NCBI RefSeq assembly: GCF_004795105.1
Contig: NZ_SSBL01000001.1
Span: 310,001-374,000 of the forward strand
Reading direction: 5' to 3'
Length of the DNA: 64,000 bases
Source: Streptomyces sp. A0642
Lineage (GTDB): Bacteria > Actinomycetota > Actinomycetes > Streptomycetales > Streptomycetaceae
The notes under the pieces were generated by a model. That model saw only the letters and a list, made by a program, of their open reading frames with translations. It ran no database searches and was not told where the DNA came from. The position numbers and the translations under genes were made by a program. This document shows, in pieces, positions 33,997 to 42,717 of the stretch. Each line of letters begins with the position of its first letter. Position 1 is the stretch's first letter.

Positions 33997-35070
33997 ATGC
34001 GCGTACTCGTCACCGGCGGCGCCGGGTTCATCGGCTCGGAGATCGTACGGACCCTCGGGTCGGCCGGGCACGAAGCGGTGGTGTTCGACGCCCTGCTGCC
34101 CTCGGCGCACGGCGGTTCCCCGTCCCCGCCCGGCGGAAGCGACGGGCTCATCGTGGCGGACGTGCGCGACCGCGAGGCCGTGGACCGTGCGCTGCGGGGC
34201 ATCGACGTGGTGTGCCATCAGGCGGCGATGGTCGGTCTCGGCAAGGACTTCGCGGACGCCCCGGACTACGTGGGCTGCAACGACCTGGGGACGGCCGTCC
34301 TGCTCGCCGCGATGGCCGGGGCGGGTGTGCGGAGTCTGGTGCTCGCCGGATCGATGGTCGTGTACGGGGAGGGCCGGTACGACTGCGTGCGGCACGGCCC
34401 GGTCCGGCCGGGCCCGCGCGCCGAGGCCGATCTGGCCGAAGGCCGTTTCGAGCCCCGCTGCCCCGCCTGCGGCTCGGATCTGGTCCCCGGCCTCGTCGGC
34501 GAGGACGCGCCGGTGGACCCGCGCAACGTGTACGCGACGACCAAGCTCGCCCAGGAACACCTCGCCGCCTCCTGGGCGCGGGCGACGGGCGGGCGCGCGG
34601 TGGCGCTGCGCTACCACAACGTGTACGGGCCGGGGATGCCCCGCGACACTCCGTACGCCGGTGTCGCCTCCTTCTTCCGTTCGTCCCTGGCCCGGGGCGA
34701 GTCCCCCCGTGTCTTCGAGGACGGCGGCCAGCGCCGCGACTTCATCCACGTACAGGACGTGGCCAACGCGAACGCCGTGGCGCTGGAGGCGGTGGCGGGG
34801 CGTGGACCGGGCAGCTTCGCCGCGTACAACACCGGGAGCGGGCAGCCGCACACGATCGGCGAGATGGCCGAGGCTCTGGCCTCCGCCCATGGGGGACCGG
34901 CCCCGGTGATCACCGGTGAGTACCGGCTCGGGGACGTACGCCATGTCACGGCGGACTCCCGGCGGCTGCGCGACGAACTGGGCTGGCAGCCGGAGGTGGG
35001 CTTCGCCGACGGTATGGCGCGGTTCGCGGCGGCACCGCTCCGGGCGGCGCCGGCCGGGCTCCCCGCCTGA
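33997..35070 (+). CDS. NAD-dependent sugar-nucleotide epimerase/dehydratase
   Basis: A 357-residue extended SDR (GalE/RmlB-like). GGAGFIG at 7-13 binds NAD, and Y179 and K183 in YATTK are catalytic, with S119 in LAGSMVVYG. A short insert with CPAC (C155, C158) in the substrate domain is unusual. The ATG at 33997 gives a perfect Rossmann start. It ends 3 bp before the convergent sensor kinase. With the glycosyltransferases beyond the two-component pair it probably makes a nucleotide sugar for an envelope glycan. The sugar cannot be told. Confidence 0.87.
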   Translation: MRVLVTGGAGFIGSEIVRTLGSAGHEAVVFDALLPSAHGGSPSPPGGSDGLIVADVRDREAVDRALRGIDVVCHQAAMVGLGKDFADAPDYVGCNDLGTAVLLAAMAGAGVRSLVLAGSMVVYGEGRYDCVRHGPVRPGPRAEADLAEGRFEPRCPACGSDLVPGLVGEDAPVDPRNVYATTKLAQEHLAASWARATGGRAVALRYHNVYGPGMPRDTPYAGVASFFRSSLARGESPRVFEDGGQRRDFIHVQDVANANAVALEAVAGRGPGSFAAYNTGSGQPHTIGEMAEALASAHGGPAPVITGEYRLGDVRHVTADSRRLRDELGWQPEVGFADGMARFAAAPLRAAPAGLPA

Positions 35071-35073
35071 GGT

Positions 35074-36180
35074 TCACGCCACCGGCAGGATGACCTCGAA
35101 GCAGCAGCCGCCGGTGACGTTGCGGACCTCCGCCCGCCCGGCGTGCGCCTCGACGATCCCGCGCACGATGGCGAGCCCGAGGCCCGCTCCGGCCGGGGGA
35201 GTACGGGCGTGGGTGCCCCGCCAGCCGGTGTCGAAGACCCTGGGCAGGTCCTCTTCCGGGATGCCGCCGCAGCCGTCGGTCACCGAGAGCACGACCCCGT
35301 CCTCCGCGCGGTGCGCGGCGACGGCGACGGTGCCGTCGGCGGGGGTGCGGCGGATGGCGTTGATCAGGAGGTTGCCCAGGACTCGGCTCATCTCCTTGCC
35401 GTCGACCTCGACGGGCACTGCCTCGATGCGGTCGCCGACCAGCCGCACCCCGTGCTCGCGGGCCAGCGGGTCCGCACCGGCGAGGGCGTCGCCCACCAAG
35501 TCGTAGACGGAGATCCGGGTCGGGGAGAGGGTGAGCGAGCCCGCGTGGATGCGGGAGAGCTCGAAGAGGTCGCCCACCATGTCGTTCATCCGCTCCACCT
35601 CGGTGCGTATCTGCCGCAGATAGCGCCGTGAGTCGACTGCCATGCCGTCCTCCAGCGCCTCGGACATGGCACGCAGTCCGGCGAGCGGGGTGCGCAGGTC
35701 GTGCGAGATCCAGGCCACGAGCTCGCGCCGGGAGGCCTCCAGGGCGCGCTCCCGCTGGCGCGAACTGTCGAGCTTGGCACTCGTGGCGGCCAGTTCGCGG
35801 GTGAGTGCGGCGAGTTCGGCGGTGGCCGGGGCCGCGGGGGCGGCGAAGGTCCCGCCGTCACCGAAGGACCGGGCGGCGAGGGTCAGGTCGCGGCTCCTGG
35901 CCGCCACCCAGCGGCCGAGCAGCATCGCGGTGGCGAGCGACACGACGGCGGCCATGGCGACGACGGTGGTGACCACGGTGAGGTCGTGCGGCGACAGGAA
36001 CATCGCCCAGGCGACGGCGAGGGTGCCGGCCAGCATCGCGGTGACGGCCACGGCGGCCACGACCGTCAGCGAGACGACGAGGGAGCGGCGGCGCGAGAAC
36101 CGCAGGACGAGTGCGCCGAGGAGTCCGGCCGCCGCGGCGCCGAGGAAGGCGAAGAGCGCGATGAGGAGGATGTCGGTCAT
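35074..36180 (-). CDS. Sensor histidine kinase (OmpR-system type)
   Basis: A 368-residue kinase. It has two or three N-terminal membrane helices (about 3-27, 35-60 and 70-92) with hardly any extracytoplasmic loop, then a HAMP-like linker. The H box is LVAWISHDLRTPLAGLRAMSEAL, the N box is LGNLLINAIRRTPADG, G1 is VTDGCGGIPEEDL and G2 is AGLGLAIVRGIVEAHAG. The ATG at 36180 overlaps the end of the response regulator gene by 4 bp. With so little outside domain it may sense membrane state or a partner protein. It sits amid envelope-glycan genes that could be its targets. Confidence 0.9.
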   Translation of the reverse strand: MTDILLIALFAFLGAAAAGLLGALVLRFSRRRSLVVSLTVVAAVAVTAMLAGTLAVAWAMFLSPHDLTVVTTVVAMAAVVSLATAMLLGRWVAARSRDLTLAARSFGDGGTFAAPAAPATAELAALTRELAATSAKLDSSRQRERALEASRRELVAWISHDLRTPLAGLRAMSEALEDGMAVDSRRYLRQIRTEVERMNDMVGDLFELSRIHAGSLTLSPTRISVYDLVGDALAGADPLAREHGVRLVGDRIEAVPVEVDGKEMSRVLGNLLINAIRRTPADGTVAVAAHRAEDGVVLSVTDGCGGIPEEDLPRVFDTGWRGTHARTPPAGAGLGLAIVRGIVEAHAGRAEVRNVTGGCCFEVILPVA

Positions 36181-37016
36181 GACGTCGGTCCGGAGCCGAA
36201 GGCGGCGGCGGGGGAGGCACCGTCCGGGGGCAGGTCCAGCCGGTAGCCGACGCCCCAGACCGTACGGATCAGCTCCGGGCGGGCCGGGTCGGTCTCCACC
36301 TTCCCCCGCAGGCGGCGGACGTGGACGGTGACGGTCGACAGATCGCCGAAGTCCCACCCCCAGACGCCGCGCATCAGCTCCTCCCGGGTGAAGACCCGGC
36401 CGGGGTGCCGCAGAAGGAAGGCGAGCAGGTCGAACTCCCGCAGGGTGAGGGCCAGGGCCCGCCCCTCACAGGTCGCGCTCCTGGCCGCGGGGTCGAGCAC
36501 CAGGCCCGCGCCTTCGAGCAGGGCCGAGCGGGCGGAGGGCGTCGCGGCCGCTCGGGCGCGGCGCAGTACGGAGTCGACGCGCAGGACGAGCTCGCGCGGG
36601 CTGAACGGCTTGGTGACGTAGTCGTCCGCACCCGTCTCCAGGCCGAGGATGCGGTCCTCCTCGTCACCGCGCGCGGTGAGCATGATGACCGGCACCGGTC
36701 CCTGGGCCCGCATGCGGCGGCAGACCTCGAACCCGTCCATCCCCGGCAGCATCAGGTCCAGGACGGCCAGGTCCGGACGTCTCGCGGCGTACTGCTCCAG
36801 CGCCGCCGGGCCGTTCGCCGCGCGGGCCACCTCGTAGCCCGCCCCGGTCAGGTATCCGGTGACCACTTCCGCGACCGTGGGGTCGTCGTCCACGACGAGT
36901 ACATGGCCGCGGGGGGTCGGCCCGCCTCCCCGCGCCGCCGGGGCTCCGTCCGCCGGGCGGGCGCGAGGCGCCCCGTCGGCGGGGCAGGGCGGTGACGGCT
37001 CGGGGATCGGCTGCAT
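36177..37016 (-). CDS. OmpR-family response regulator
   Basis: A 279-residue regulator. A Pro/Ala-rich N-terminal extension of about 37 residues precedes the receiver domain (HVLVVDDDPTVAEVV, phospho-Asp in LAVLDLMLPGMDG, K in YVTKPFSPREL). The C-terminal winged helix includes LTLREFDLLAFLLRHPGRVFTREELMRGVWGWDFGDLSTVTVHVRRLRGKVE. The ATG at 37016 is followed by the kinase start overlapping its stop. It is divergent from the GT2 operon with 123 bp between, so it probably controls that operon. Confidence 0.92.
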   Translation of the reverse strand: MQPIPEPSPPCPADGAPRARPADGAPAARGGGPTPRGHVLVVDDDPTVAEVVTGYLTGAGYEVARAANGPAALEQYAARRPDLAVLDLMLPGMDGFEVCRRMRAQGPVPVIMLTARGDEEDRILGLETGADDYVTKPFSPRELVLRVDSVLRRARAAATPSARSALLEGAGLVLDPAARSATCEGRALALTLREFDLLAFLLRHPGRVFTREELMRGVWGWDFGDLSTVTVHVRRLRGKVETDPARPELIRTVWGVGYRLDLPPDGASPAAAFGSGPTS

Positions 37017-37139
37017 GCCACCACCTTGGCACCCGCCCCGGGGGAGTGCGGACGCCCCTGCGCCTCAGGCCGGCGACGTCCGGATTCCGTAAGACTCCGG
37101 AACCCGATTTGTCGCTTTCCGCTCCGTAAGGTGAGCCGC

Positions 37140-37850
37140 GTGATCCCTTCCCCCGGTATTTCCGGCCCCTGTGCCGACATCGTCCTGCCCTGTCTGGACG
37201 AGGCCGCCGCCCTGCCCGCCGTGCTGGCCTCGGTCCCTCGTGGCTGGCGGGCGATCGTCGTGGACAACGGTTCGGCCGACGGCTCGGCGGAGCTGGCCCG
37301 GTCCCTCGGCGCGACGGTGGTACGTGAACCGCGGCGCGGCTTCGGCGCGGCCTGTCACGCCGGGCTCCTCGCCTCAGAGGCGGAGTTCGTCTGCTTCTGC
37401 GACTGCGACGGCTCGCTGGATCCCGGCCTGCTGCCGGACTTCGTCCGCCGGGTCGCCGACGGCCAGAGCGATCTGGTGCTGGGCCGTCGGCGTCCCGAGG
37501 GGCGCGGAGCCTGGCCACTGCACGCGCGGGCGGGCAACGTGGCCCTCGCCCGGATGCTGCGCCGCCGCACGGGGCTGCGCCTGCACGACCTCGGGCCGAT
37601 GCGGGCCGCCCGCCGCGCCGATCTGCTCGGACTCGGCCTCACCGACCGGCGCAGCGGATACCCGCTCGAGATGGTGGTGCGCGCGTCCGACGCGGGATTG
37701 CGCGTCACCGAGACGGACGTCCCCTACCTCGCCCGGACCGGGAAGTCGAAGGTCACCGGCACCTGGCTGGGCACCTGGCACGCGGTGCGCGACATGCGCG
37801 CCGTGCTGGGCGAGCCTCCGGTCCGGGCCGGGGCCGGGGTCTCCCGATGA
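37140..37850 (+). CDS. Family 2 glycosyltransferase
   Basis: A 236-residue GT-A fold glycosyltransferase, probably acting on a polyprenyl phosphate. The N-terminal DIVLPCLDEAAALPAVL and VVDNGSADGSAELARSLG bind the nucleotide sugar, and CFCDCDGSLDPGLLPDF holds the metal-binding D-x-D-like motif. There is no membrane helix. The start is taken as the GTG at 37140, 5 nt after an AAGGTGAG SD; a GTG at 37131 is in frame too. It overlaps the DUF2064 gene by 4 bp. The operon (GT2, DUF2064, methyltransferase) likely builds or modifies a lipid-linked glycan. Confidence 0.87.
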   Translation: MIPSPGISGPCADIVLPCLDEAAALPAVLASVPRGWRAIVVDNGSADGSAELARSLGATVVREPRRGFGAACHAGLLASEAEFVCFCDCDGSLDPGLLPDFVRRVADGQSDLVLGRRRPEGRGAWPLHARAGNVALARMLRRRTGLRLHDLGPMRAARRADLLGLGLTDRRSGYPLEMVVRASDAGLRVTETDVPYLARTGKSKVTGTWLGTWHAVRDMRAVLGEPPVRAGAGVSR

Positions 37851-38524
37851 GCGGGGCGGCCCCCGGCCCCGTCCGCACGGCTCCGACCGGGGCGACGACC
37901 CTGCTGGTCATCGCGAAGGAGCCGCTGCCCGGCCGGGTCAAGACCCGGCTCACCCCGCCCTTCTCCGCCATCGAGGCCGCGCGCCTCGCCGAAGCGGCGC
38001 TCGCCGACACCCTGGACACCGTCAGCGCGCTGCCCGCCGCGCGGCGGGTGGTCGTCCTGGAGGGGAGGCCCGGACCGTGGCTGCCGCCCGGCGTCGAGGT
38101 GGTGGAGCAGTGCGCGGGAGGGCTCGACGAACGGCTCGCCGCAGCGTTCGGGGCGTGTACCGGCCCCGCCCTGCTGATCGGAATGGACACACCCCAGGTC
38201 GCGGCGGCCGATCTGGCCGCCGCTCTCTCACCCACCGCGTGGGACGGCTGCGACGCCTGGTTCGGCCCGGCGCTGGACGGCGGATTCTGGGCGCTGGGCC
38301 TGGCCGAACCCGACCCCGCCCTCCTGCGCGGCGTACCGATGTCCGTCCCCGAGACCGGTGCCGTGCAGCGACGCCGACTGGTCGACGCCGGACTGTCCGT
38401 CCGCGATCTTCCCCGGCTGCGGGACGTGGACACGGCAGCCGACGCCGCGCACGTCGCCGCGCTCGCACCGCACGGGCGGTTCGCCGCCGTATTCGCCGGG
38501 CTGACCCGGGCGGCGGCCCGATGA
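37847..38524 (+). CDS. DUF2064 (TIGR04282-type) transferase
   Basis: A 225-residue protein of the DUF2064 family, nucleotidyl/glycosyltransferase-like (annotated elsewhere as arsenosugar-type glycosyltransferase). LLVIAKEPLPGRVKTRLTPPFS (about 19-40) is the family's N-terminal motif. LLIGMDTPQV and the WFGPALDGGFWALGL block complete the active site. It is coupled by 4-bp overlaps to the GT2 gene before and the methyltransferase gene after. GT2 plus DUF2064 is a frequent actinobacterial pairing; the product is not known. Confidence 0.85.
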   Translation: MSGAAPGPVRTAPTGATTLLVIAKEPLPGRVKTRLTPPFSAIEAARLAEAALADTLDTVSALPAARRVVVLEGRPGPWLPPGVEVVEQCAGGLDERLAAAFGACTGPALLIGMDTPQVAAADLAAALSPTAWDGCDAWFGPALDGGFWALGLAEPDPALLRGVPMSVPETGAVQRRRLVDAGLSVRDLPRLRDVDTAADAAHVAALAPHGRFAAVFAGLTRAAAR

Positions 38525-39429
38525 GCCCCGCAGGCCGGGACCGCGACGTGCTGAGCTCGCACCCGGACCGCCGCGACGGGCTGAGCTCACGCCCGGACCA
38601 CGACGTGCTCAGCCCTCCGCACCATGACCGCGACACGCTGAGTCCTCCGCACCCGGACGCCCCGCCGTGGGGCGCCGACTCCTGGAGCGCCGATCCCTAC
38701 GCCGTCGCGCTGCGCAACGGCCACGGCCCGCTCTTCCTCCGCCGTACGGACGGCTGGCTGCTGCCGCTGGACGTCGAGCGCTGGTGCGCCGGGGCGGACG
38801 CCGCCGACCTGTCGGCGCTGCACCGCTGCGAGGGGCCCGTCCTGGACGTCGGATGCGGGCCCGGCAGGCTGGTCGCCGAGCTGGCGGCCCGCGGCCACCG
38901 CGCACTCGGGATCGACGTCAGCGACGCCGCGGTCGACCGCACCCTGCGGCTGGGCGGATCCGCGCTGCGCCGCTCCGTCTTCGAAACGCTGCCGGGGGAG
39001 GGGCGCTGGGGCACCGTCCTCCTCGTCGACGGCAACATCGGCATCGGAGGCGACCCCTCCCGCCTTCTGCGGCGCACCGCGGACCTGCTCGCCCCGGGCG
39101 GACTCCTCGTCGTCGAGACCGCACCGCAGGACATCGACGAGCGGGTCCATGTGCGACTGGACGACGGACACGCCCCCACCGGACCGGCGCCCGCCGACCC
39201 CTTTCCGTGGGCCCGGCTCGGCACACCGGCGCTGCTGGGACACGCCCGCCCCCACGGCCTGCACCCCGTCGATCAGTGGGACGCGGACGGGCGCCCCTTC
39301 GTCGCCCTGCGGCGCAGCCGGGCCGTCCGGACCACGAGCCACCCGCCCGACACCAGGAACAGCGCGGCCGTGATCAGCAGCCAGTTCCCCAGGAACACAT
39401 CGGGAGACAGCCCGCTCGCCGGCTCGTAG
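38521..39429 (+). CDS. Class I SAM-dependent methyltransferase
   Basis: A 302-residue methyltransferase. The SAM-binding motif I is VLDVGCGPGRLVAELAARGH (about 110-129). Post-motif regions are ALGIDVSDAAV and LLVDGNIGIGGDPSRLLRRTADLLAPGGLLVVET. The first 46 residues carry four imperfect 9-10 residue repeats (DxLS(S/P)xxPD type), so the catalytic domain may start only near W50. The ATG overlaps the DUF2064 stop. The last about 50 codons run antisense into the convergent membrane protein gene (157-bp overlap). It probably methylates a glycan or lipid intermediate made by the operon. Confidence 0.85.
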   Translation: MSPAGRDRDVLSSHPDRRDGLSSRPDHDVLSPPHHDRDTLSPPHPDAPPWGADSWSADPYAVALRNGHGPLFLRRTDGWLLPLDVERWCAGADAADLSALHRCEGPVLDVGCGPGRLVAELAARGHRALGIDVSDAAVDRTLRLGGSALRRSVFETLPGEGRWGTVLLVDGNIGIGGDPSRLLRRTADLLAPGGLLVVETAPQDIDERVHVRLDDGHAPTGPAPADPFPWARLGTPALLGHARPHGLHPVDQWDADGRPFVALRRSRAVRTTSHPPDTRNSAAVISSQFPRNTSGDSPLAGS

Positions 39430-39758
39430 CGCCGGGTCTGCCGGGTGATCAGCGGGAACCACACGAGGAGCAGCAGCCCGGAGAGGAACGCCGGCACCCG
39501 GACGAAGTTCACCAGGCCGGAGCGCGGACCGGCCGAGCGGCACAGCAGCCGGTCCGCGGCCGCGTAGACCGGCACCAGCACCAGGTCGTGCACGAGGGCG
39601 GCCCCCACGAACCACACGGCCACACCCCAGGCGTCCCCCGCCAGCAGCCGGACCCCCGCATAGCCCGCCAGGGCGAAGGAGGCGGCCATCAGCAGAAGGT
39701 GCAACGGCCCCTCCCCGTACAGACGGCGCACGACGGTCCGCGGACTCACCCTGTTCAC
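39273..39758 (-). CDS. Four-helix membrane protein in the molybdoenzyme operon
   Basis: A 161-residue integral membrane protein. About four helices are visible: LHLLLMAASFALAGYAGVRLL (about 18-38), AVWFVGAALVHDLVLVPVYAA, FLSGLLLLVWFPLIT and WLLITAALFLVSGGWLVV. The GTG at 39758 overlaps the stop of the molybdopterin oxidoreductase (GTGA), so the two are translationally coupled. It may be a partner subunit or assembly factor of that enzyme. Its 3' end overlaps the methyltransferase gene on the other strand. Confidence 0.75.
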   Translation of the reverse strand: MNRVSPRTVVRRLYGEGPLHLLLMAASFALAGYAGVRLLAGDAWGVAVWFVGAALVHDLVLVPVYAAADRLLCRSAGPRSGLVNFVRVPAFLSGLLLLVWFPLITRQTRRYEPASGLSPDVFLGNWLLITAALFLVSGGWLVVRTARLRRRATKGRPSASH

Positions 39759-41065
39759 AGCTCTCCGAAGGTCAGCCGGGACACCCATTTGGTGTTGAGC
39801 ACGCCGGGGGCGGCCGGCACGATGACCCGTGCCGGAGAGCCGTGATCGGGTGTCAGGTACTCGCCGTTGACCGACAGGGCCAGGAGGGAGCGCGGATCGC
39901 GCACCTGGTTGTCGCGCAGCGCGGCCCTGCGGAACGGCCCGCTGCGCTGGAGGGACTCCACCAGCACCCCCGGAGGGCTGTGCGGATATCCGGCGAGTGC
40001 TGCCAGGTCCTTCAGCCGCACCCCGCGCCACCACTGGTCCGAGGTCGACCAGCCCTCCACGCACGCGATCGGCAGCGCCGCGCTGTACTGGGCCATGGCC
40101 AGCAACTGCTCCCGCGTGAAGCGGAGATCTCCGGCGGGCCCGCTGACGGTGAGCCACCAGCCCTCTCCCGTATCGGCCGGGGTGACCCCCACCGAGGCGG
40201 CCGTCTTGTTGATCTGGAAGCCGTTGGGCCCGGAGCCCGGCTCGGCGACGCCGTGCGGAGTGAGCACGGCCAGACGCCGCAGCGGTCCGTCGAAGCTCCG
40301 CCCGGCCGAGGTGATCAGCAGGACCAGGGAGCCGGCGCCCACCATGACCAGCGCCCCGCGGCGGGACAGCGTCGGCGGGGACGGTGCGGGTGACTCCAGC
40401 GGGTCGTCCCGCACGCTCCCGCGCAGCCCTCCCGACCGCAGCACCCGTACGGCCTGCGGCACCCGGAGCCCCGCGTGCGCGAGGAACGCGGCGAAGAACA
40501 CCCAGGCGCCGTAGAAGTGCAACGGATAGAAGGAGCCCGGGAACAGGTACTCCAGCTGGATGTTGAGGATCCCCGTGACGAACTCGAACAGCGCCCCGCC
40601 GACCAGGAGGAGCAGCGAGATCCGCTCCAGCGCGTGCCCCACGGAGCGGGCCGGGGGCAGCGCGAACAGCCGGGGTACGACCGACCAGAGCTTGGCCAGC
40701 AGGACCGGGACGAGCACGATTCCCAGGGTGACGTGGAGCCCCTGGGTCAGCCGGTACAGCCAGTGCGGACCGGTCGGCCAGGCGAAGAGGTAGAAGCCCA
40801 GCAGCCCTTTGTCCGGCGTCTTGTCGTTGACCGGGTTCAGATCCGGGTTGTAGGCGGCGTACGACAGCAGACCGGTCACGAACAGCGCGGTGATCCCGAC
40901 GAGCAGGACGAGGCCGAGGACTGCGGTGAACCGCACGCCGCGCACCGGGCTGCGCCAGAACCCCGGCGCCGAGGGAAGGCGTCCGAGGATCGTCGTCGCA
41001 CGTCCGCCGAGGAGACGGGAGAGGAACACGGGTGGGGTCGGACTCTGCCGACGGCTGTCGCCCAT
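39755..41065 (-). CDS. Membrane-anchored sulfite-oxidase-fold molybdopterin oxidoreductase
   Basis: A 436-residue fusion. The N-terminal half has about four to five membrane helices in a cytochrome b561-like arrangement, with His residues (HWLYRLTQGLHVTLG, PLHFYGAWVFFAAFLAHAG) that could bind heme. From about 270 an oxidoreductase_molyb domain follows. Its Mo-ligand Cys is in LPIACVEGWSTSDQWWRGVRLKDL, with GPFRRAALRDNQVRDPRSLLALSVNGEYLTPDHGSPARVIVP. The ATG at 41065 is preferred over 41125 for topology. It probably moves electrons between the membrane and a periplasmic-side molybdenum centre; the substrate is unknown. Confidence 0.85.
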   Translation of the reverse strand: MGDSRRQSPTPPVFLSRLLGGRATTILGRLPSAPGFWRSPVRGVRFTAVLGLVLLVGITALFVTGLLSYAAYNPDLNPVNDKTPDKGLLGFYLFAWPTGPHWLYRLTQGLHVTLGIVLVPVLLAKLWSVVPRLFALPPARSVGHALERISLLLLVGGALFEFVTGILNIQLEYLFPGSFYPLHFYGAWVFFAAFLAHAGLRVPQAVRVLRSGGLRGSVRDDPLESPAPSPPTLSRRGALVMVGAGSLVLLITSAGRSFDGPLRRLAVLTPHGVAEPGSGPNGFQINKTAASVGVTPADTGEGWWLTVSGPAGDLRFTREQLLAMAQYSAALPIACVEGWSTSDQWWRGVRLKDLAALAGYPHSPPGVLVESLQRSGPFRRAALRDNQVRDPRSLLALSVNGEYLTPDHGSPARVIVPAAPGVLNTKWVSRLTFGEL

Positions 41066-41252
41066 GGGCCCGACGTTATGCCGGGAGCCGAGGGAGGGGG
41101 CGGTTGCGACTCCTGACGAAACCATGACGTCACCCTCGCCCGACGCTTACGGCCCAACGTCTTCCGGCCGCGGGCGCTCCCGAATCTGACGGTTCGGTGA
41201 CGCGCCCCGCCGCTGGGCGTCTCCAGCACCCCGCCGTGCGTACGGTGCCTGG

Positions 41253-42647
41253 GTGAAGACCGTGGACCGCACAGAACAGGCCGCCGAACCGATCTCCGCG
41301 CAGCGTTCGGGCCACCTCCGCGACCTGGCCGCCGCCGGCGCCGGCGTGGTGCTGGTCGCCGCCGCCGTGCTCGTCGGCCGGGCCTTCGACGACGCCGCCC
41401 GCATCCTCGTGGTCCACTGGCCGCCGCTGCTCGCGTCCTGGTACCCGCATACCGGGCCCGGCACATGGGCGGCGCCCGTCGTCGTCGCCGCCGTCATCGC
41501 CTACGGCCCGTCCCTCGCCGTCCGGCTGCGCTGGCGGGCCCTCCTCCTCAGCTGCTACCTCACCGTGCTCGCCTGGGTCCTCTCGCTCGCGCTGATCGAC
41601 GGCTGGGACCGGGGGATCGCCGAGCGGCTCACCACCAAACACGAGTACCTGAGGGTCATCGGGCGCTTCGACGATATCGGCGCCGCCCTGCGCGGCTTCA
41701 ACGAACACATCCTGATCGGCCCGCCCGGCAACTGGCCCGCTCACGTCGCCGGACACCCGCCGGGCTCCACGCTCACCTTCGTCCTGCTCGACCGCATCGG
41801 ACTCGGCGGCGGAGCCTGGGCCGGAGTGTGGTGCATCCTGACCGGGGCCCTCGCCTCGGTGGCCGTCCTGATCGCCGTCCGGGCCCTGGCCGACGAGCAC
41901 ACCGCCCGCCGCGCGGCGCCCTTCGTCGTCCTCGCCCCGGTCGCGGTCTGGGCCGGCACCTCGGCCGACGGCTACTTCACCGCGGTCGCCGCCTGGTCCG
42001 TGGCCCTGCTGGCCCTGGCCGCGACCCGCACGGCCCGCAGCCCCGCGGCCGCCGCACTGGGCGCCGGCCTCCTCTACGGGCTGACCTGCTACCTCAGTTA
42101 CGGCCTGACGCTCATCGCCCTCCCACTCCTGGCCGTTCTCCTGCTCACCCGGACCTCGCGGCCGCTCCCGCTCTTCGTCCTGGGAGCCCTGGTGGTGCCG
42201 ACGGCCTTCACCGTCGCGGGCTTCGACTGGTGGGAGGCGTACCGCCTGCTCGTCGACCGCTACTACCAGGGGGCCGGCGGGGTCCGCCCCTACTCCTACT
42301 GGGTCTGGGCCAACCTCGCCTGCACCGCGATCGCCGTCGGACCGGCCGTGCTCGCGGGCCTGCGCAGGACGCTGGCAGGCGCCCCGGGAGCGGCACGCAC
42401 CCTGCGGACCGGGACCACCGCTCCGTCGCAGCGCCTGATCCTGCTCGTGGCGGCGGCGCTCCTGGCGCTGGTGGCGGCCGACCTGTCGGGGATGAGCAAG
42501 TCGGAGACGGAACGCATCTGGCAGCCCTTCATGCTCTGGCTGCTGCCCGCGGCCGCACTCCTGCCACCGCGGGGCCGACGCGGCTGGCTGGCCGCTCAGG
42601 CGGTCGTGGCTCTGGCGGTCAACCACCTTCTATGGACCGGGTGGTAG
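41253..42647 (+). CDS. Polytopic membrane protein, GT-C glycosyltransferase-like
   Basis: A 464-residue protein with about 11 membrane helices. A large first outer loop with FDDIGAALRGFNEHILIGPPGNWPAHVAGHPPGSTLTF (about 148-185) resembles the acidic/HPPG loop of GT-C polyprenyl-sugar transferases. WVWANLACTAIAVGP and SKSETERIWQPF are other conserved-looking segments. The GTG at 41253 has only a weak SD. It is divergent from the molybdoenzyme gene and closes the glycan-like cluster. I infer transfer of a sugar from a polyprenyl donor, possibly made by the GT2 at 37140. Confidence 0.65.
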   Translation: MKTVDRTEQAAEPISAQRSGHLRDLAAAGAGVVLVAAAVLVGRAFDDAARILVVHWPPLLASWYPHTGPGTWAAPVVVAAVIAYGPSLAVRLRWRALLLSCYLTVLAWVLSLALIDGWDRGIAERLTTKHEYLRVIGRFDDIGAALRGFNEHILIGPPGNWPAHVAGHPPGSTLTFVLLDRIGLGGGAWAGVWCILTGALASVAVLIAVRALADEHTARRAAPFVVLAPVAVWAGTSADGYFTAVAAWSVALLALAATRTARSPAAAALGAGLLYGLTCYLSYGLTLIALPLLAVLLLTRTSRPLPLFVLGALVVPTAFTVAGFDWWEAYRLLVDRYYQGAGGVRPYSYWVWANLACTAIAVGPAVLAGLRRTLAGAPGAARTLRTGTTAPSQRLILLVAAALLALVAADLSGMSKSETERIWQPFMLWLLPAAALLPPRGRRGWLAAQAVVALAVNHLLWTGW

Positions 42648-42659
42648 CCGCGGACCGGC

Positions 42660-42700
42660 GGAACGGCCCCGCGCCGGCGGTGCCGGTGCGGGGCCGTTCC
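42660..42700. terminator. Bidirectional terminator between GT-C-like gene and araA
   Basis: A 19-bp stem with one wobble, GGAACGGCCCCGCGCCGGC at 42660-42678 paired with 42682-42700, with a GGT loop. It lies between convergent genes, 12 and 17 bp from the stops. Confidence 0.85.
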
Positions 42701-42717
42701 AGGGTCTGACCGGCGGC

